Part shown: in pieces, positions 25,058-37,700 of the stretch
How positions within the stretch are numbered: the stretch's first letter is position 1
Layout of the letters: the number at the start of each line of letters is the position of its first letter
NCBI GenBank assembly: GCA_037013495.1
Contig: CM072808.1
Coordinates: forward strand, 46,548,068 to 46,612,067
Direction of reading: 5' to 3'
Length of the DNA: 64,000 nucleotides
From: Hippophae tibetana
Lineage: Eukaryota > Streptophyta > Magnoliopsida > Rosales > Elaeagnaceae
Notes under the pieces: model-generated
Seen by the model: the letters and a program-made list of their open reading frames with translations, nothing else
What the model was told of the DNA's origin: nothing
Databases searched by the model: none
Translations under genes and position numbers: made by a program

Positions 25058-28000
25058 GAGAGTCACTAATTTTTATTTATTTGATATATTTTATTTAATA
25101 ATTTATATTTTTAATAAATAATTGATAAAAGTGTATTTGTTACTTATTTTTATTTTGATAATTTTATGTTTATTTTAGTATAAATAATATTTTTTAAATA
25201 ATAAATATTTACGAAAGAATCCAAAATCAAGTATGATATTAGGATAAAAGAGACGTAAATTTCTTAAAAAACTAACACTAATTCATACTGACATAAAAGT
25301 AAATACTTAAATAATTTACATAACAGACATTGTATTTTGTATACGAAAAATCAACATATAAACGTGAATACAACGAGATTTATAATATAAATAGCAATAC
25401 ATAATTATATGATTAATCTTATAATAAAAAATAATAAATATATGTAAAGATTTTTTTTTTCTATTTAATTTTTTTTTATTTTGAATACAAGGTAGGAAGT
25501 CTATTTAAAAAATTACATAGTAACAAGTTATTAAAAATTAACAATTTTACATACTATTTTAATCAAATTATAGAATTTTGGTACAAAATTAATCAAATTA
25601 ACTTTGGAGACAAGCTTGGGCAAATAAAAGACGTCGGTTACAATCTTTCAACTTCTGTTTTATTAGTTATTCTAAACACAAATCTAATATAATAACCTGA
25701 TTGGTTTGATTGGTAAAATTATAATAGAAATTGATATTTTTATACTTACAATTTAAGAATGAAATGTTATTAAAAAAAATTACTTTAGCAATAACAAATG
25801 TAGCTTCAACAATAGGGTTATCGATATAATGTGATAAAATTATCAAATTGAAAGGGATGTGATACCAAATTAGTCATTTAAGAATAAGTGATTAAATTTA
25901 TCTATTTTTTATAAAATATTAAATTAATTAAGTTAAAAAATAAGAAAATAAATTTTCTAAAAAAAATATAATGTATCAAAGTAATTTCCTCTAATATCTA
26001 TAATTTATATACTACTAATTACTATACTAAATATATCAATTTTTATTAACAATATTTATTCTTTGTCATTTTATTTATTTTTAACTAATGAAGATTTGGA
26101 AGCATGAAGTGTATTATTTTATAAAATTATTATTTTATAAAATTAAACTTAACTAATTGTTAAAGTTTATTTATATCCTCGATTTTGAAATTATGAATAT
26201 AGGATCATACGAAACGTATTTGAATTAATCAAGTTTGGAACTAGATTGAACCAAATGACCGCTTTGAATTAAATTTACAAACTTCGATATTAAATAGGGT
26301 TGCTACACTTTAACTAAACGAGCATAAGAGTACATTCAAGTTTATTTTATAGAATGATAACATTAAAAGAAATTAGAAATAACAAATGAATATAACGTGA
26401 AGTTGTATCCAAAAATGTCATTTTAACCTATAAAATTGAGAAATTATAAGATTGGAATTATTTATATGATTTTACTTTTAATATTCTAAATATATATATA
26501 TATATATTTTATTTTATAAAAAGACATATGTAACTACAATTTTGAATATGTATAAAAATAAAACATATATGTAATACTTGTAGATGAATTAAAAATAAAA
26601 AATTATTTATAATTTTTTTATATCAATGTGCTCTAAAAAAAATTATTTGAAACAAATTTAATTTATAATTTGTTTAATAAAAAAATTAATTTATAACTAT
26701 GGAATATACAGTGAGTATGATCAAAATAAAATCTATTCATAATTATGGAATATACGTGATAATTAATTATATATTAAAAAATAAATTATTTTATTTTATT
26801 TAATAATTATTTATTATATTAACTAGAATTATAACACATCTTATGTTATAAATAAGTATTTGGAATATAATCAAATGTAACATGTATTATTGTAGAAAGA
26901 AAATAGGTATACATTAAGGGAAAATGATGCATAGATTTTTTACATGAGACTAAAGAAGTTATTTAGTCTCTTTTAAAAATGTGTTATTTAGTTATTTATT
27001 TTTATAAAAATATTAAAAAAATAAAAAAAAATATTTTTATTAAAATTTTAAATAAAATAATATTATTTTATCATTAATTTATTTTACTAGTAAATAAAGA
27101 AGGGTAAAAGTATTTTTTGTTATGACTTTATCATTTTTATTTTTAAAGAGAGACGAAAATAATAATCACTCATGTATTAAGACTTGTAATTTATTCTCAA
27201 ATAAGAATAAATAAATAATTCGATTAATTCGTTTAAATTAAGAAATTTGATCTAATCAATTGGATTCAAATCGGATTCGCTTGATAAATTTTATAGTTGA
27301 ATCAAATTTCGATTGAAAATTATTCAAATTAAAATTTACAGATTTTATAATTCGTTATATCTAATCTAGATCAAATTACTAATAAATTATAAATAAATTA
27401 ATATTTTATTTTATAATATGTTATATTTTAATATCATGCATACTATAATTATATGAGATTATTATTTTAAATTAAAAATAAATATAAATATTTATAATAA
27501 TTTAATAATTGTACAAATATACTTATTATTTTCTTTTGAATGTTTTACTTGTAACTATAAATAATAATATTTGTTATAAAAATATTAATTTAAAATTTAA
27601 ATTTATGTATGTTATGTTTTATATATGATAATAATTAATAAATAAATTTTAATACCAATCTAACATTATTTAATTTAAAAAAAATAAATCTGTTCGGATT
27701 CAGATTGATTGTATCATCATATCGACAAAAAATAGACAATTTTGATCAATTGCTCACTTTTATTCACAAATGTCATTAACATTTGAAAAATGATAACTAA
27801 TGACATTGATATTAGATACATTATTTATACCTCATCAATAACAGTCTTAATTTTTTCGTTCATTATCTTTAATATTTTATCAAATTACTAAAATATCATA
27901 TAAAAATAATAATAAATTCAAATTATATTTATTTATTTACTATATTTTTTATGGTTAACAAAATTTACACTAAGTAAAAAATACATTAAAATATAAAAAC

Positions 28001-28207
28001 TTATTTAAATTAAAAAATTGTCTTATGAATTAATCTCAAGTTATTGATTTCTTTCACCATTCATGTCTCTTATTTTGTATCTCTTTAATCTTATAGTTAA
28101 TTTTTTTAAAATGCTTTTGTTTTCGTATATTAGCAAAAAAATAATTCTCATTGTTGATAATTATTGATATTAAAATTTTATTCTTTTTATACTTAACATA
28201 ATTTAAA

Positions 28208-28264
28208 CATTAATTATCGTATTCAAGAAATAAAAACATTAATTATCGTATTCAAGAAATAAAA
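28208..28264. repeat. 29-bp tandem duplication
   Basis: Two adjacent near-identical copies of a 29-bp unit containing ATTAATTATCGTATTCAAG in AT-rich intergenic DNA. Probably a replication-slippage product. Confidence 0.8.
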
Positions 28265-31129
28265 TGTATGTATACTAGTTGAATAATCTATTAAAAAATA
28301 AATAAATTATAACTTAATTAATTAATTTTTTAATTTTTTATATTTCTATAAATTAATTTAATTTGTTAATTTTATTATTAATGAATTTATAAATGTTAAA
28401 ATTAAAAATATTATGTTATTTTTATTATTACGTCTTGTTTATATGTCATTAAATTTATTTAAAACTATACCCTAAACCATTTATAGCAAATAAAAAATTA
28501 TTAAATTTACTACACATGATTTAAAATAAATAAAAAAAATCATTTATAGTGTGTATTTTTATTTTAAATTCTTAACTCTTAAAGCACTTGTATATATTTT
28601 TTAATTTTATGCAATTTTTTCTAAATTTTTATTCTTTATAATATTTGAATAAAAAAATATATTATTTTTAAAAAATATATCTTAACTTAAAATGAAAAAT
28701 ATCTTTCAATTTTAAAAAATTACAAACATATCATAGAATAAATATTATCTTTTAACTTTCTTTAAAGTGAAATATTAACTTTGATATTTTTAATAGGTCG
28801 GGAGTATTTATTTTAAAAAATAAAATTTGAGACTTAAAATATTAAATAAAGAATAAAAATTATTTTTTTAATACATTTTATAAAATATAAAATTAAATAA
28901 TATATTTTTAATATAAAAAGCAATCACACACAAATCTAATATATACTTCACCTTATGTTATATTAGATTGATGAATAACTAATGCAAGTAACATAATATT
29001 TTAATTATTTTATCATTTAATATTTATAATTTATTATCTAATTTCATGTATTAAATATATAATAAATTAATAAATTAATCACTAAACTCGAAATAAACTC
29101 GAAAGCATATTGTTTGAAATTCTATAAAAAAATCTTATAATGGATCACTTTCCTTCGTTGCAAATTTAATTATCATATATTACTTGGCGGTCATCTAATA
29201 TTAACATTTTAACATTAATAGGTTAAACTTAAACATTGAAGAAAAATAAATTTCAACGAACGCATACCACATATTTTATGAACTATCTTTGACATCTTTA
29301 AAAAATGTGTTTTATTATAACTAAAGAAGACTTTTCCTTTCTTTTTTATAAGCTGTCATTTTTACACGTATCAAAGCATCATCACTTTTTTGGTGACGCT
29401 CCCTACCCTCACATTTTTTAAAAAGTACAAATCCAGAACGAAACCTTTTTTTTATAATAACTTTAGATTATGTAATTAAAATTATAACTTATTAAAATAT
29501 ATATCAATTAATAAATATATAAAAAAATTAAGTATATATACTCAAACATTTTTCACTATGTCATAATTAACGACAGCATTATATATTATTTTTCTTTTTC
29601 ATAGCCTTAGGTAGGGCATTTCCAATCCTATAATAAAACATAAAATTACTTCAATTTTACACCACGCACTTTTTTTTATGAAAATTTTAAATTCTTTTTC
29701 ATTATATATAATAAGGTAATATAAAATTTAGTAAAAAATTAATAAATATAACTTTTTGAGTAACGTTTGATGTAACTTTAAAAAAAATACTTTTTAATTG
29801 AATATTTGATACTATAAAATAATATTTTTTAATTAAATATTTGATAGTATAAAATAATATAAAATGACGTTAATTAAGAGTTGTAAATGATATTATATAA
29901 TTTTTGAGTTTAAGTGACAGACTAAATCACACATTCACACGAGTCAAGTGTAGCTACCAATTAAGATGAAATAAAGTTGAGGCTTTTTTCGGTAATTTAT
30001 CTTGAAGTAAATGAAGTTTATCAAAATACCCACAGACAAATTCAAAACTAATAACAAAAAAAAAAAAAAAACAGTAATGGGATGTATAAAAGCATTCATC
30101 ATTGTACCGATAAATGTATATAAAATATATATTTTGTTTTTTATCAAATAAATTTATAATCAATAAATTATTTTTATAATAATTACAAAATTATAAATTA
30201 TGAATCTAATTAACTGAATAAATTATTTTTAATTTTATCAATTTATAATTTGATAACTTAAACAAAACAGTTAGATATACAATCGCGTGTAAGAATAATA
30301 TGTAGAATTAAAATAATAATACATGATATTTTTAGGTGTAAAAAAAGAACAACTTTAATAATGAATAATCCTAACTAGATAATTTAAAACATATATCACT
30401 TAAATCAAATCAACTAAATCTTAAATAAAAAAGATCGCGTACAAGTTCAATAAAAAATAACTTCTTTAAAGACTAATAATCAAATCAAATAATAATTACA
30501 TGACAAAAATAATTATTTGATTTAACAATTTATGTTTTTTTATTTAGTTAATCTATCAAGTATTTGTGGTTATATTTGGTTGATTAATAAGCTTAATTAT
30601 TTTATGATATTTTGATAATATGTTCTTATGGTTCCTTCTTTATTTATGTACTTAAATTGTTAAATCAAATAATTATTTTTTCTATTATAAATAAGACTAA
30701 TAATACTCATTAATTAAGATAACTCATATATTATTGATAAATATTTTTTCTATTACAAATATGATTAGTAATACTCACTAATTAAGAAGACTTATATTTA
30801 AAATAGATTTATTTTAAAATAGATTTTATGCTAAAAATTCCAATTATAATTTAGAATATATCTTATCTAATATTTTAACATTAAAAATAATTTTAAATTT
30901 ATAAACATGTACTATTAAATGTATAAATATAATTTTATGAGTCATAGTTATTAAAGATATACTTAAAGTACAATTATACATAAATCGAGTATTTGTTTGA
31001 TTTTTTTTAATAAACTTAATAATAGATCTAAAAATAAATTTATAAATAAATATTTTATACACAAAAATAATAAAAACTTATAATTATTACTATAATAAAT
31101 AAATAAAAATTAATATAAAGTATAAAATG

Positions 31130-31790
31130 CAAGTCGTGGATTGAAAAAATTCTTTTAACTGTATGAACCGTCGGATCCTCGTCGCCACAGCTACTGTTAA
31201 GTTAGTACTCATTCCCGCTTAATCCCATATTTATCGTCGCGCGGGTGGTTTTACCAAAATTTAATTTAAACCCCTCTTCCGTCTTTTGAATGTTATTGTT
31301 CTACTACGTACATCTTTAGGATGGAAGAAAGAAAGTAAAAAATAAAATAAAAATTATTATAGTTCATTTATCATTTTAAAATTTTGATTATATTTCAAAT
31401 TTATTAAAACCCAGAAAATAAAAAAAGAAATATATTCAAAAAGCAAAATTCAAAATCGAACAAACTCCATCCAGTACTCTACTATCTCTCTTCACGTACC
31501 AGTTACCAGTTACCAGTAATTATATCCTATTTCTCTCTGTCTTAAAGAAGACGAAACAATCTTTCATTCTTGGTGAGAGAAGTGAACAGCTTTAAGCTTC
31601 TTCAAATAATCTCCAAAGATAAAAAAAAGAAGGGAAAATTAATATAAGAAAGTAAAACAATGAAGTTCACTTTTATGTTCCAAACCATGTGACCTCTCTG
31701 ACATATTCTCTCTTCTTCTTCTTGCTCTCTGTTAAGCATTTTTTAGCTGGTTCGATTCGATACGATTCGTGACACGTCCGGTTCCACTCA
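31130..31790 (+). promoter_or_regulatory. KIN-7 promoter and 5' leader region
   Basis: Composition rises from very AT-rich to mixed at about 31140. A CT-rich leader-like stretch at 31480-31790 precedes the ATG at 31791. No unambiguous TATA box could be singled out. The start codon is supported by the family's Ser/Arg-rich leader ([13 protein letters not shown]) and by the lack of an upstream in-frame ATG that reads through. Confidence 0.45.
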
Positions 31791-34700
31791 ATGGCTTCAT
31801 CATCACGAGCAAGAAGTAGCTCGCCATTCTCACACCGTAAACCCTCGACTCCATACTCTTCAGCATCCTCGTCTTCGTCTTCCTTTATTAACGGACGGAT
31901 TATACCTCGCTCTTGCTCTTCTTCGGCTTCGTCGTACATAAACTCGGGCGGTGGACTAGGTTCCCGATCCATGACTCCAAGTCGTGGGAGGTCTGAGTCA
32001 ATGTCTTCTGGTCCACGAGGTTACGGTGGTCGTACACCAGTAGGCTTTGCGTCTGATGAGTTGATTGCTGAATCATTGGATGTGCCGAGGACAGGTGATA
32101 GTATATCGGTGACAGTTCGATTTCGGCCGATGAGGTAATGTAGTGGTAGATCTGAGAGTTTTACATCAGATCTATGGGGCTTGAGATCGAATTAAAATTT
32201 AAACGTTTGATTGTAGGGTTTTGTTTAGTTTTTTTTTTGTGGGTAATGTGGTTGAATAGTTTGGTTTTGCGGGATATTCTGGTTTGCAGTGACAGAGAGT
32301 ATCAGAAAGGGGATGAGATCGCATGGTATGCTGATGGCGACAAGATTGTGAGACATGAGTACAATCCAGCTACATTTTATGCATTTGGTACTGCGGTTTG
32401 ATGCGATGTTAAATTATATTTGCGTTTAGTTTAGAAAACTATGGAATTTAATTTTTGAATTTTGGTGTGCATTGTTGTTGCAGATAGAGTGTTTGGGCAG
32501 AATACTACTTCGCAGGAGGTATATGATGTCGCATCTAAACCTGTGGTCAAGGCTGCCATGGAGGGTGTTAATGGTATTGAATATTTTCCGTTCTAGCTCC
32601 AAAAGGCCAATTCATGATACACGTCTGGGGTTAATATTGAACATTTAAATAATTTTACTGAGAATTCCTTAATTTGAAATTAGATTGGGAATTTAAATGA
32701 TTTTAACTGAATGGTTGAGTAACTGAGTGGGAATGATTGCATTTAAGTTTTGTCTCTTCGAACTTTCTTGTTTTGGAGCTGCTGATTGGTTTATTTGTTT
32801 AATTGAATTACTACAGGAACGGTTTTTGCGTATGGTGTGACAAGTAGTGGGAAGACGCACACTATGCATGTAAGTGCTAAAGTTTCAAAGGATACATTCT
32901 TTCACTCATCCTTTTCCTCATTGGCCTATGCAGCTGAGGAGCAATTTCTCTGTTGGTTATTCAAGTTCTATTAGCTTTCTTTCTAAGTTTTAGGATATAA
33001 AGATCACTCTAAAGTTTTGTTAGGTGGTTCTTCTAAGTTTAATAATTTATAATGATGTAGGGATTTTTACTGCCAGACTATAGGTTTGTTTTCAGTATCT
33101 GTGTAGTTCACCTTTTGCACCGAAGGGTACTACTCTGATATATCCAACAATGGGAAATTTAAGACAAGCAATTTTTATCTAGAATAGTATTTTTTTTCAT
33201 CAGTGCTAGCTGTTAAAACTCATTAACTATTCTCAACATTGTTTTTTGAATTGTTTCTTGTGTTCTGTCTAGGGAGATCAAAATTCTCCAGGCATTATTC
33301 CATTGGCTATAAAGGATGTATTCAGTATTATTCAAGATGTAAGTGCTCCTGCAGAACTCTTATTTTATGAAGCATAAGACTTACTCTTTAGGCTTCTGTT
33401 TGCTGGTTTACTCTATTTTTATAATATGTTAATTGATAAAATATTATGTTCTGATAATATTTCTCAGATCCTACCATCACACTGATATAATTTGGGGTTT
33501 GATTTTATAGTTTGCAACTCTTTTTTCAACAAGTATGGGTAAAATGGTTCGTAACTGCATCTGTTATCTCCTATTATGTGGTATGGTGGAGCTGACGTGT
33601 CTCTTTCCTACCTATATATGTTTATTTGTGATAAGCTGTTTTCTTGTAAGAAAAAACTATATCTACTGAATTATAAAATTTTAATATTCTATGTGCTACT
33701 TGCCTTTAGGGAAGAAAATTATTAAGATATATCTTATTCAATGAATAAGGGACCCGTAAGGCACTTGTTTTTCGGAGAAAAAAAATGCTTAAGGTGCTCT
33801 CTTTATTTGATACTTGCTCTATACATCTTACTAGTATCTACTTTACCTATGTATGGTCAAAGTTCTCATGAAAGCTTTATTATTTTACTTGGTTTTGACA
33901 ATAAATTGACATGCTGTGTAATTTAATGTGCTAACAGATTGCCGTGTTTTCTTACAGACTCCCGGAAAAGAGTTTTTACTGCGTGTGTCATATTTGGAAA
34001 TCTACAACGAGGTCAGTACAGTAGTTTGAGTCTACTAAAATATGAGGCTGATGGATTATTCCATTAGAAATGAGTTTTAGGGTGCAATAATTTTTTTGGG
34101 GTTCTTGTTATTTTGAGGTTTAACTATTACAGCTCTTATTCAAAATTTATTCTTGGGGGGGGGGGGGGGGGGGGGAACAATCTGTTTTCCTGTTTATTTA
34201 TAGCAACACAAAAGCGTTCATTCTTATCTAACTCAATTATATTTTTCTTTAACGTGCTTGATAATTGATTTTTGGTGCTTTTTTTATGCTTTTGATGTCA
34301 GGTGATAAATGACTTGCTTGATCCAACTGGTCAGAATTTACGTGTCAGAGAGGATGCACAGGTCTACTATCATTAATTGAAATAGCTTGCTCAGTAACTA
34401 CGTGTATACTGTTTTTTTCTCTAACCTCTTAAAGCCTTATAGGTTTCTCCTCCTTTCCTCCTATATTTTCTTTTAGGATTCCTTGTAGAACTGAGTGTTC
34501 AATTCCCCTTTTGACATAATTGAATGTGCTGGAAAACTTGGAGTACAAGAAAAATCTTTAGAAACTATTCTTTGCTCACTGCTTAGAGCTTTAACACCTT
34601 TGGAGAGCATTAGTTTCAAATCAAGCATTTTCCCTTTTGTTTTGCACGGTTGGACCTTCCAAATCATATTCAACCCATAAATGATGGGAACTTTGCAAAA

Positions 34701-37700
34701 TGATATAACTGATGTCAACTTTAGTTTGAGCACTTCCTTCAAGATTAATTTAAGTGCTAGCGAAGATAATTTTACAAGTTGGGCTTTGTAATCTTGTTTC
34801 TTGATTTTCATTTTAAATATGGAACACCTGCCTGCCATGAAAATTTTATTTTATGGTGTTGTCTTCTTGTTTCTATTTTTGTCATTTTTCTGTTAATGTG
34901 TTCATTATACGAGTTTTTAATTTTTTGATGGATGTCTTATATTTTTAGGGACTGATGTGTTTCTTCTCGATCATTTGCGTTATTGTGTTCACATTCTTTC
35001 AGGGCACTTATGTAGAAGGTATTAAGGAGGAAATTGTTTTGTCTCCTGGGCATGCACTCTCTTTTATTGCCGCTGGGGAAGGTATCTGTAGTACTGATTT
35101 AAATACAAGTCTAGACTCATTTTTTTGATAATTTTATTATTTCAAATTTATTGAATGATGAAAAATGTATTGCAAGTAATAAGTTGGATCTATGTAATTG
35201 GGTCTTATGCTGCAGAACATCGTCATGTTGGATCTAACAACTTTAATCTGTTCAGTAGCCGAAGTCATACCATATTCACACTGGTAAAAGTTCTGTTTAA
35301 TAAGTACATGTCTCCCTCATTTGATTTGGCCTTGATTAGTTTGTATTGTTGGACTTTGTTTTTCTATTTTTCTTGTATTAAAGAACAGTTGCTTTCTTGT
35401 TTTAAATACTAGCACTTTGTCTCTGGTACAATTTAGTTTGCTTCCTTGTCAGTTTTAATTTTTTCATATATTTGTAAAATTGGATTATTAAAATAAATTT
35501 TTAGCCATTATTTCTGAATTAGAACCTTTGATTTAGTATTTTCCTTGCCTATGCATGGCCAAAAAAGTGTTCTTTAATTGCTTAGATGTTAAAATGCCAT
35601 AAGGGCACAATTGTTTTTCTTTTCACTGCTTCATGTCTTTAAATCTTTGGCTTATTGCTGTTTCAAGAATTAAGAACGCAAGCAAAATTAAAGAATTAGG
35701 ATTATAAGGAATATTTTTGATTTATTTTCTCCTAACTTGATAAATGCTTCAAGTGCTATAATGCTCTCTTTCTCTCTGACATGGCAATCCATTTGCAGAT
35801 GATCGAAAGTAGTGCCCATGGCGATGAATATGATGGGGTTATCTTCTCTCAACTTGTATGGTTCTACTCAAATTTAATTCTTAAAAGTTGAATGTTTCAT
35901 TTGATATACTGGGTATTCTAATTCCTTTGCCCTTTTTTTCAGAATTTGATTGATCTAGCTGGATCTGAAAGCTCAAAAACAGAAACAACTGGGCTGAGAA
36001 GAAAGGAAGGGTCCTACATAAACAAAAGTCTCCTAACACTTGGAACTGTATGTGCCTTGCTTTTCATATTTTACTTAACATGGATTTTCATTTTCTAATT
36101 TCCTTTTTCCTATCTTGCAGATTGTTATGTGCACAATGTCTTACTTTTTATCTTCTCTCTAAAGGGAACACCAATCCAATTTTTTTTTTTTAATAAATGT
36201 TTTCCTGTAATATTTTCAGAATATGTTGGATGAGAACTGATGATGTCTGTTGTATAATTATGCTTAATGTAGATGTCGTTTTTCCTCCGTAGAAATGCTG
36301 TACATTTTCACCTGTTAATTATTCATCTTTGAAATCATCTATAATTTTATAATTTTAATCATTTCTTTGTGAAGGTGATAGGAAAACTGAGTGAAGGAAA
36401 GGCATCTCATGTTCCATACCGTGATTCTAAACTTACCCGCCTTCTACAATCTTCTTTAAGTGGTCATGGACATGTTTCTGTGAGTTTGAAATCTTGCAGT
36501 ACTTTTTCTAATTATCTAACCTTGGAATTTTTATTCTTCCCGTGGAATCTTCATGTACGTACTTACAAGTTGATTTGAGTTTTTTTAATATAGTTTGGTT
36601 CCCAATTTTTATTTACAAAATAAAATCTGTACAGTTTACTTTGCAATTTTAATCACCCTGTCATTTGACTCGTTCTCTTTTGTTACCATGGAAACCTCCA
36701 GCTTATATGCACAGTTACTCCTGCTTCAAGTAACATGGAGGAAACTCATAATACATTGAAATTTGCAAGCAGAGCAAAGAGGGTAGAAATTTATGCATCA
36801 CGGAATAAGGTGTGATACACAACTTGCACACAATAACGTGTTTGCAGTTTAGTGGAAAATAATTTTTCTCACTGTTGCTACTTCATGACTTTATTGTGCT
36901 AGATAATTGACGAAAGATCATTGATTAAAAAGTATCAAAGAGAGATTTCAATTCTTAAACAAGAGCTTGATCAGTTAAGAAGGGGAATTCTTGTTGGTGT
37001 CAATCATGAAGAAATCTTGACCTTGAAACAGAAGGTTTTGTTTTTGACCCCCATTGTTTTTTCTTGAATTGTAACACTGTTAGTGTATTATGATCCCATG
37101 GCTGGAGTCTGGATTCATTTGGCATCTTTCTAATCTGTGACGAACAGTTGGAAGAAGGTCAAGTTAAGATGCAGTCTAGACTGGAGGAAGAAGAGGATGC
37201 CAAGGCTGCTCTGATGAGTAGAATCCAACGTCTAACTAAGCTTATTCTTGTTTCTTCAAAAAATACTATTCCAGGTTATATGAGTGATATTCCTAGTCAT
37301 CAACGAACTCATTCTGTTGGGGAGGATAATGTGAGTTCTATTTTTAGTTATGTAAAGCAGAAAGCTCTGGGTTGCTACTGCAAATCTCAAGTAGATATTT
37401 TGCATTGTTATTTTTTATTTATTGTCACATGACCATGTTGATGCAGTTTACAAATTACTGATATCTTCCTATCTATTTTTTTTCCTCTCTTTGATATCTT
37501 AGTTTTAAAAATTAATCACCTGAATCTTGACCAATTCAATATTAGTTTTTCTCCATTTTATATATTAGCATTTGGACGGAGTACGTGAGGGTTTGCATGT
37601 TGAGAGCGAGAATCAGAAGGAATCACCATCTACTGCATCTATTGGTCCGTTAAGTTCAACTTCTGAGTTCAGACACAGGAGATCTTCCAGTAGGTGGAAC

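Larger units (their letters stand above)
19340..31140. other. 12 kb AT-rich gene-free stretch
   Basis: Separates the divergent starts of the CRM gene (minus) and the kinesin gene (plus). The base composition is extremely AT-rich and no open frame has a recognisable product. Visible items are (AT)n runs at about 20607-20638 and 25027-25054, an inverted-repeat element at about 23440-24260, an LTR-like or unknown moderately GC segment at about 22500-22750, and a 29-bp tandem duplication near 28208-28262. The CRM promoter is expected at 19330-19600 and the kinesin promoter at about 31130-31600. Confidence 0.6.

Noticed and set aside
29944-31062. Several short minus-strand frames
   Set aside because: Low-complexity AT-rich translation (Ile, Lys, Asn, Phe runs) with no family signal or splice context.
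31673-31972. Minus-strand frame of 99 codons
   Set aside because: It is the antisense shadow of KIN-7 exon 1, caused by its Ser-rich codon use.
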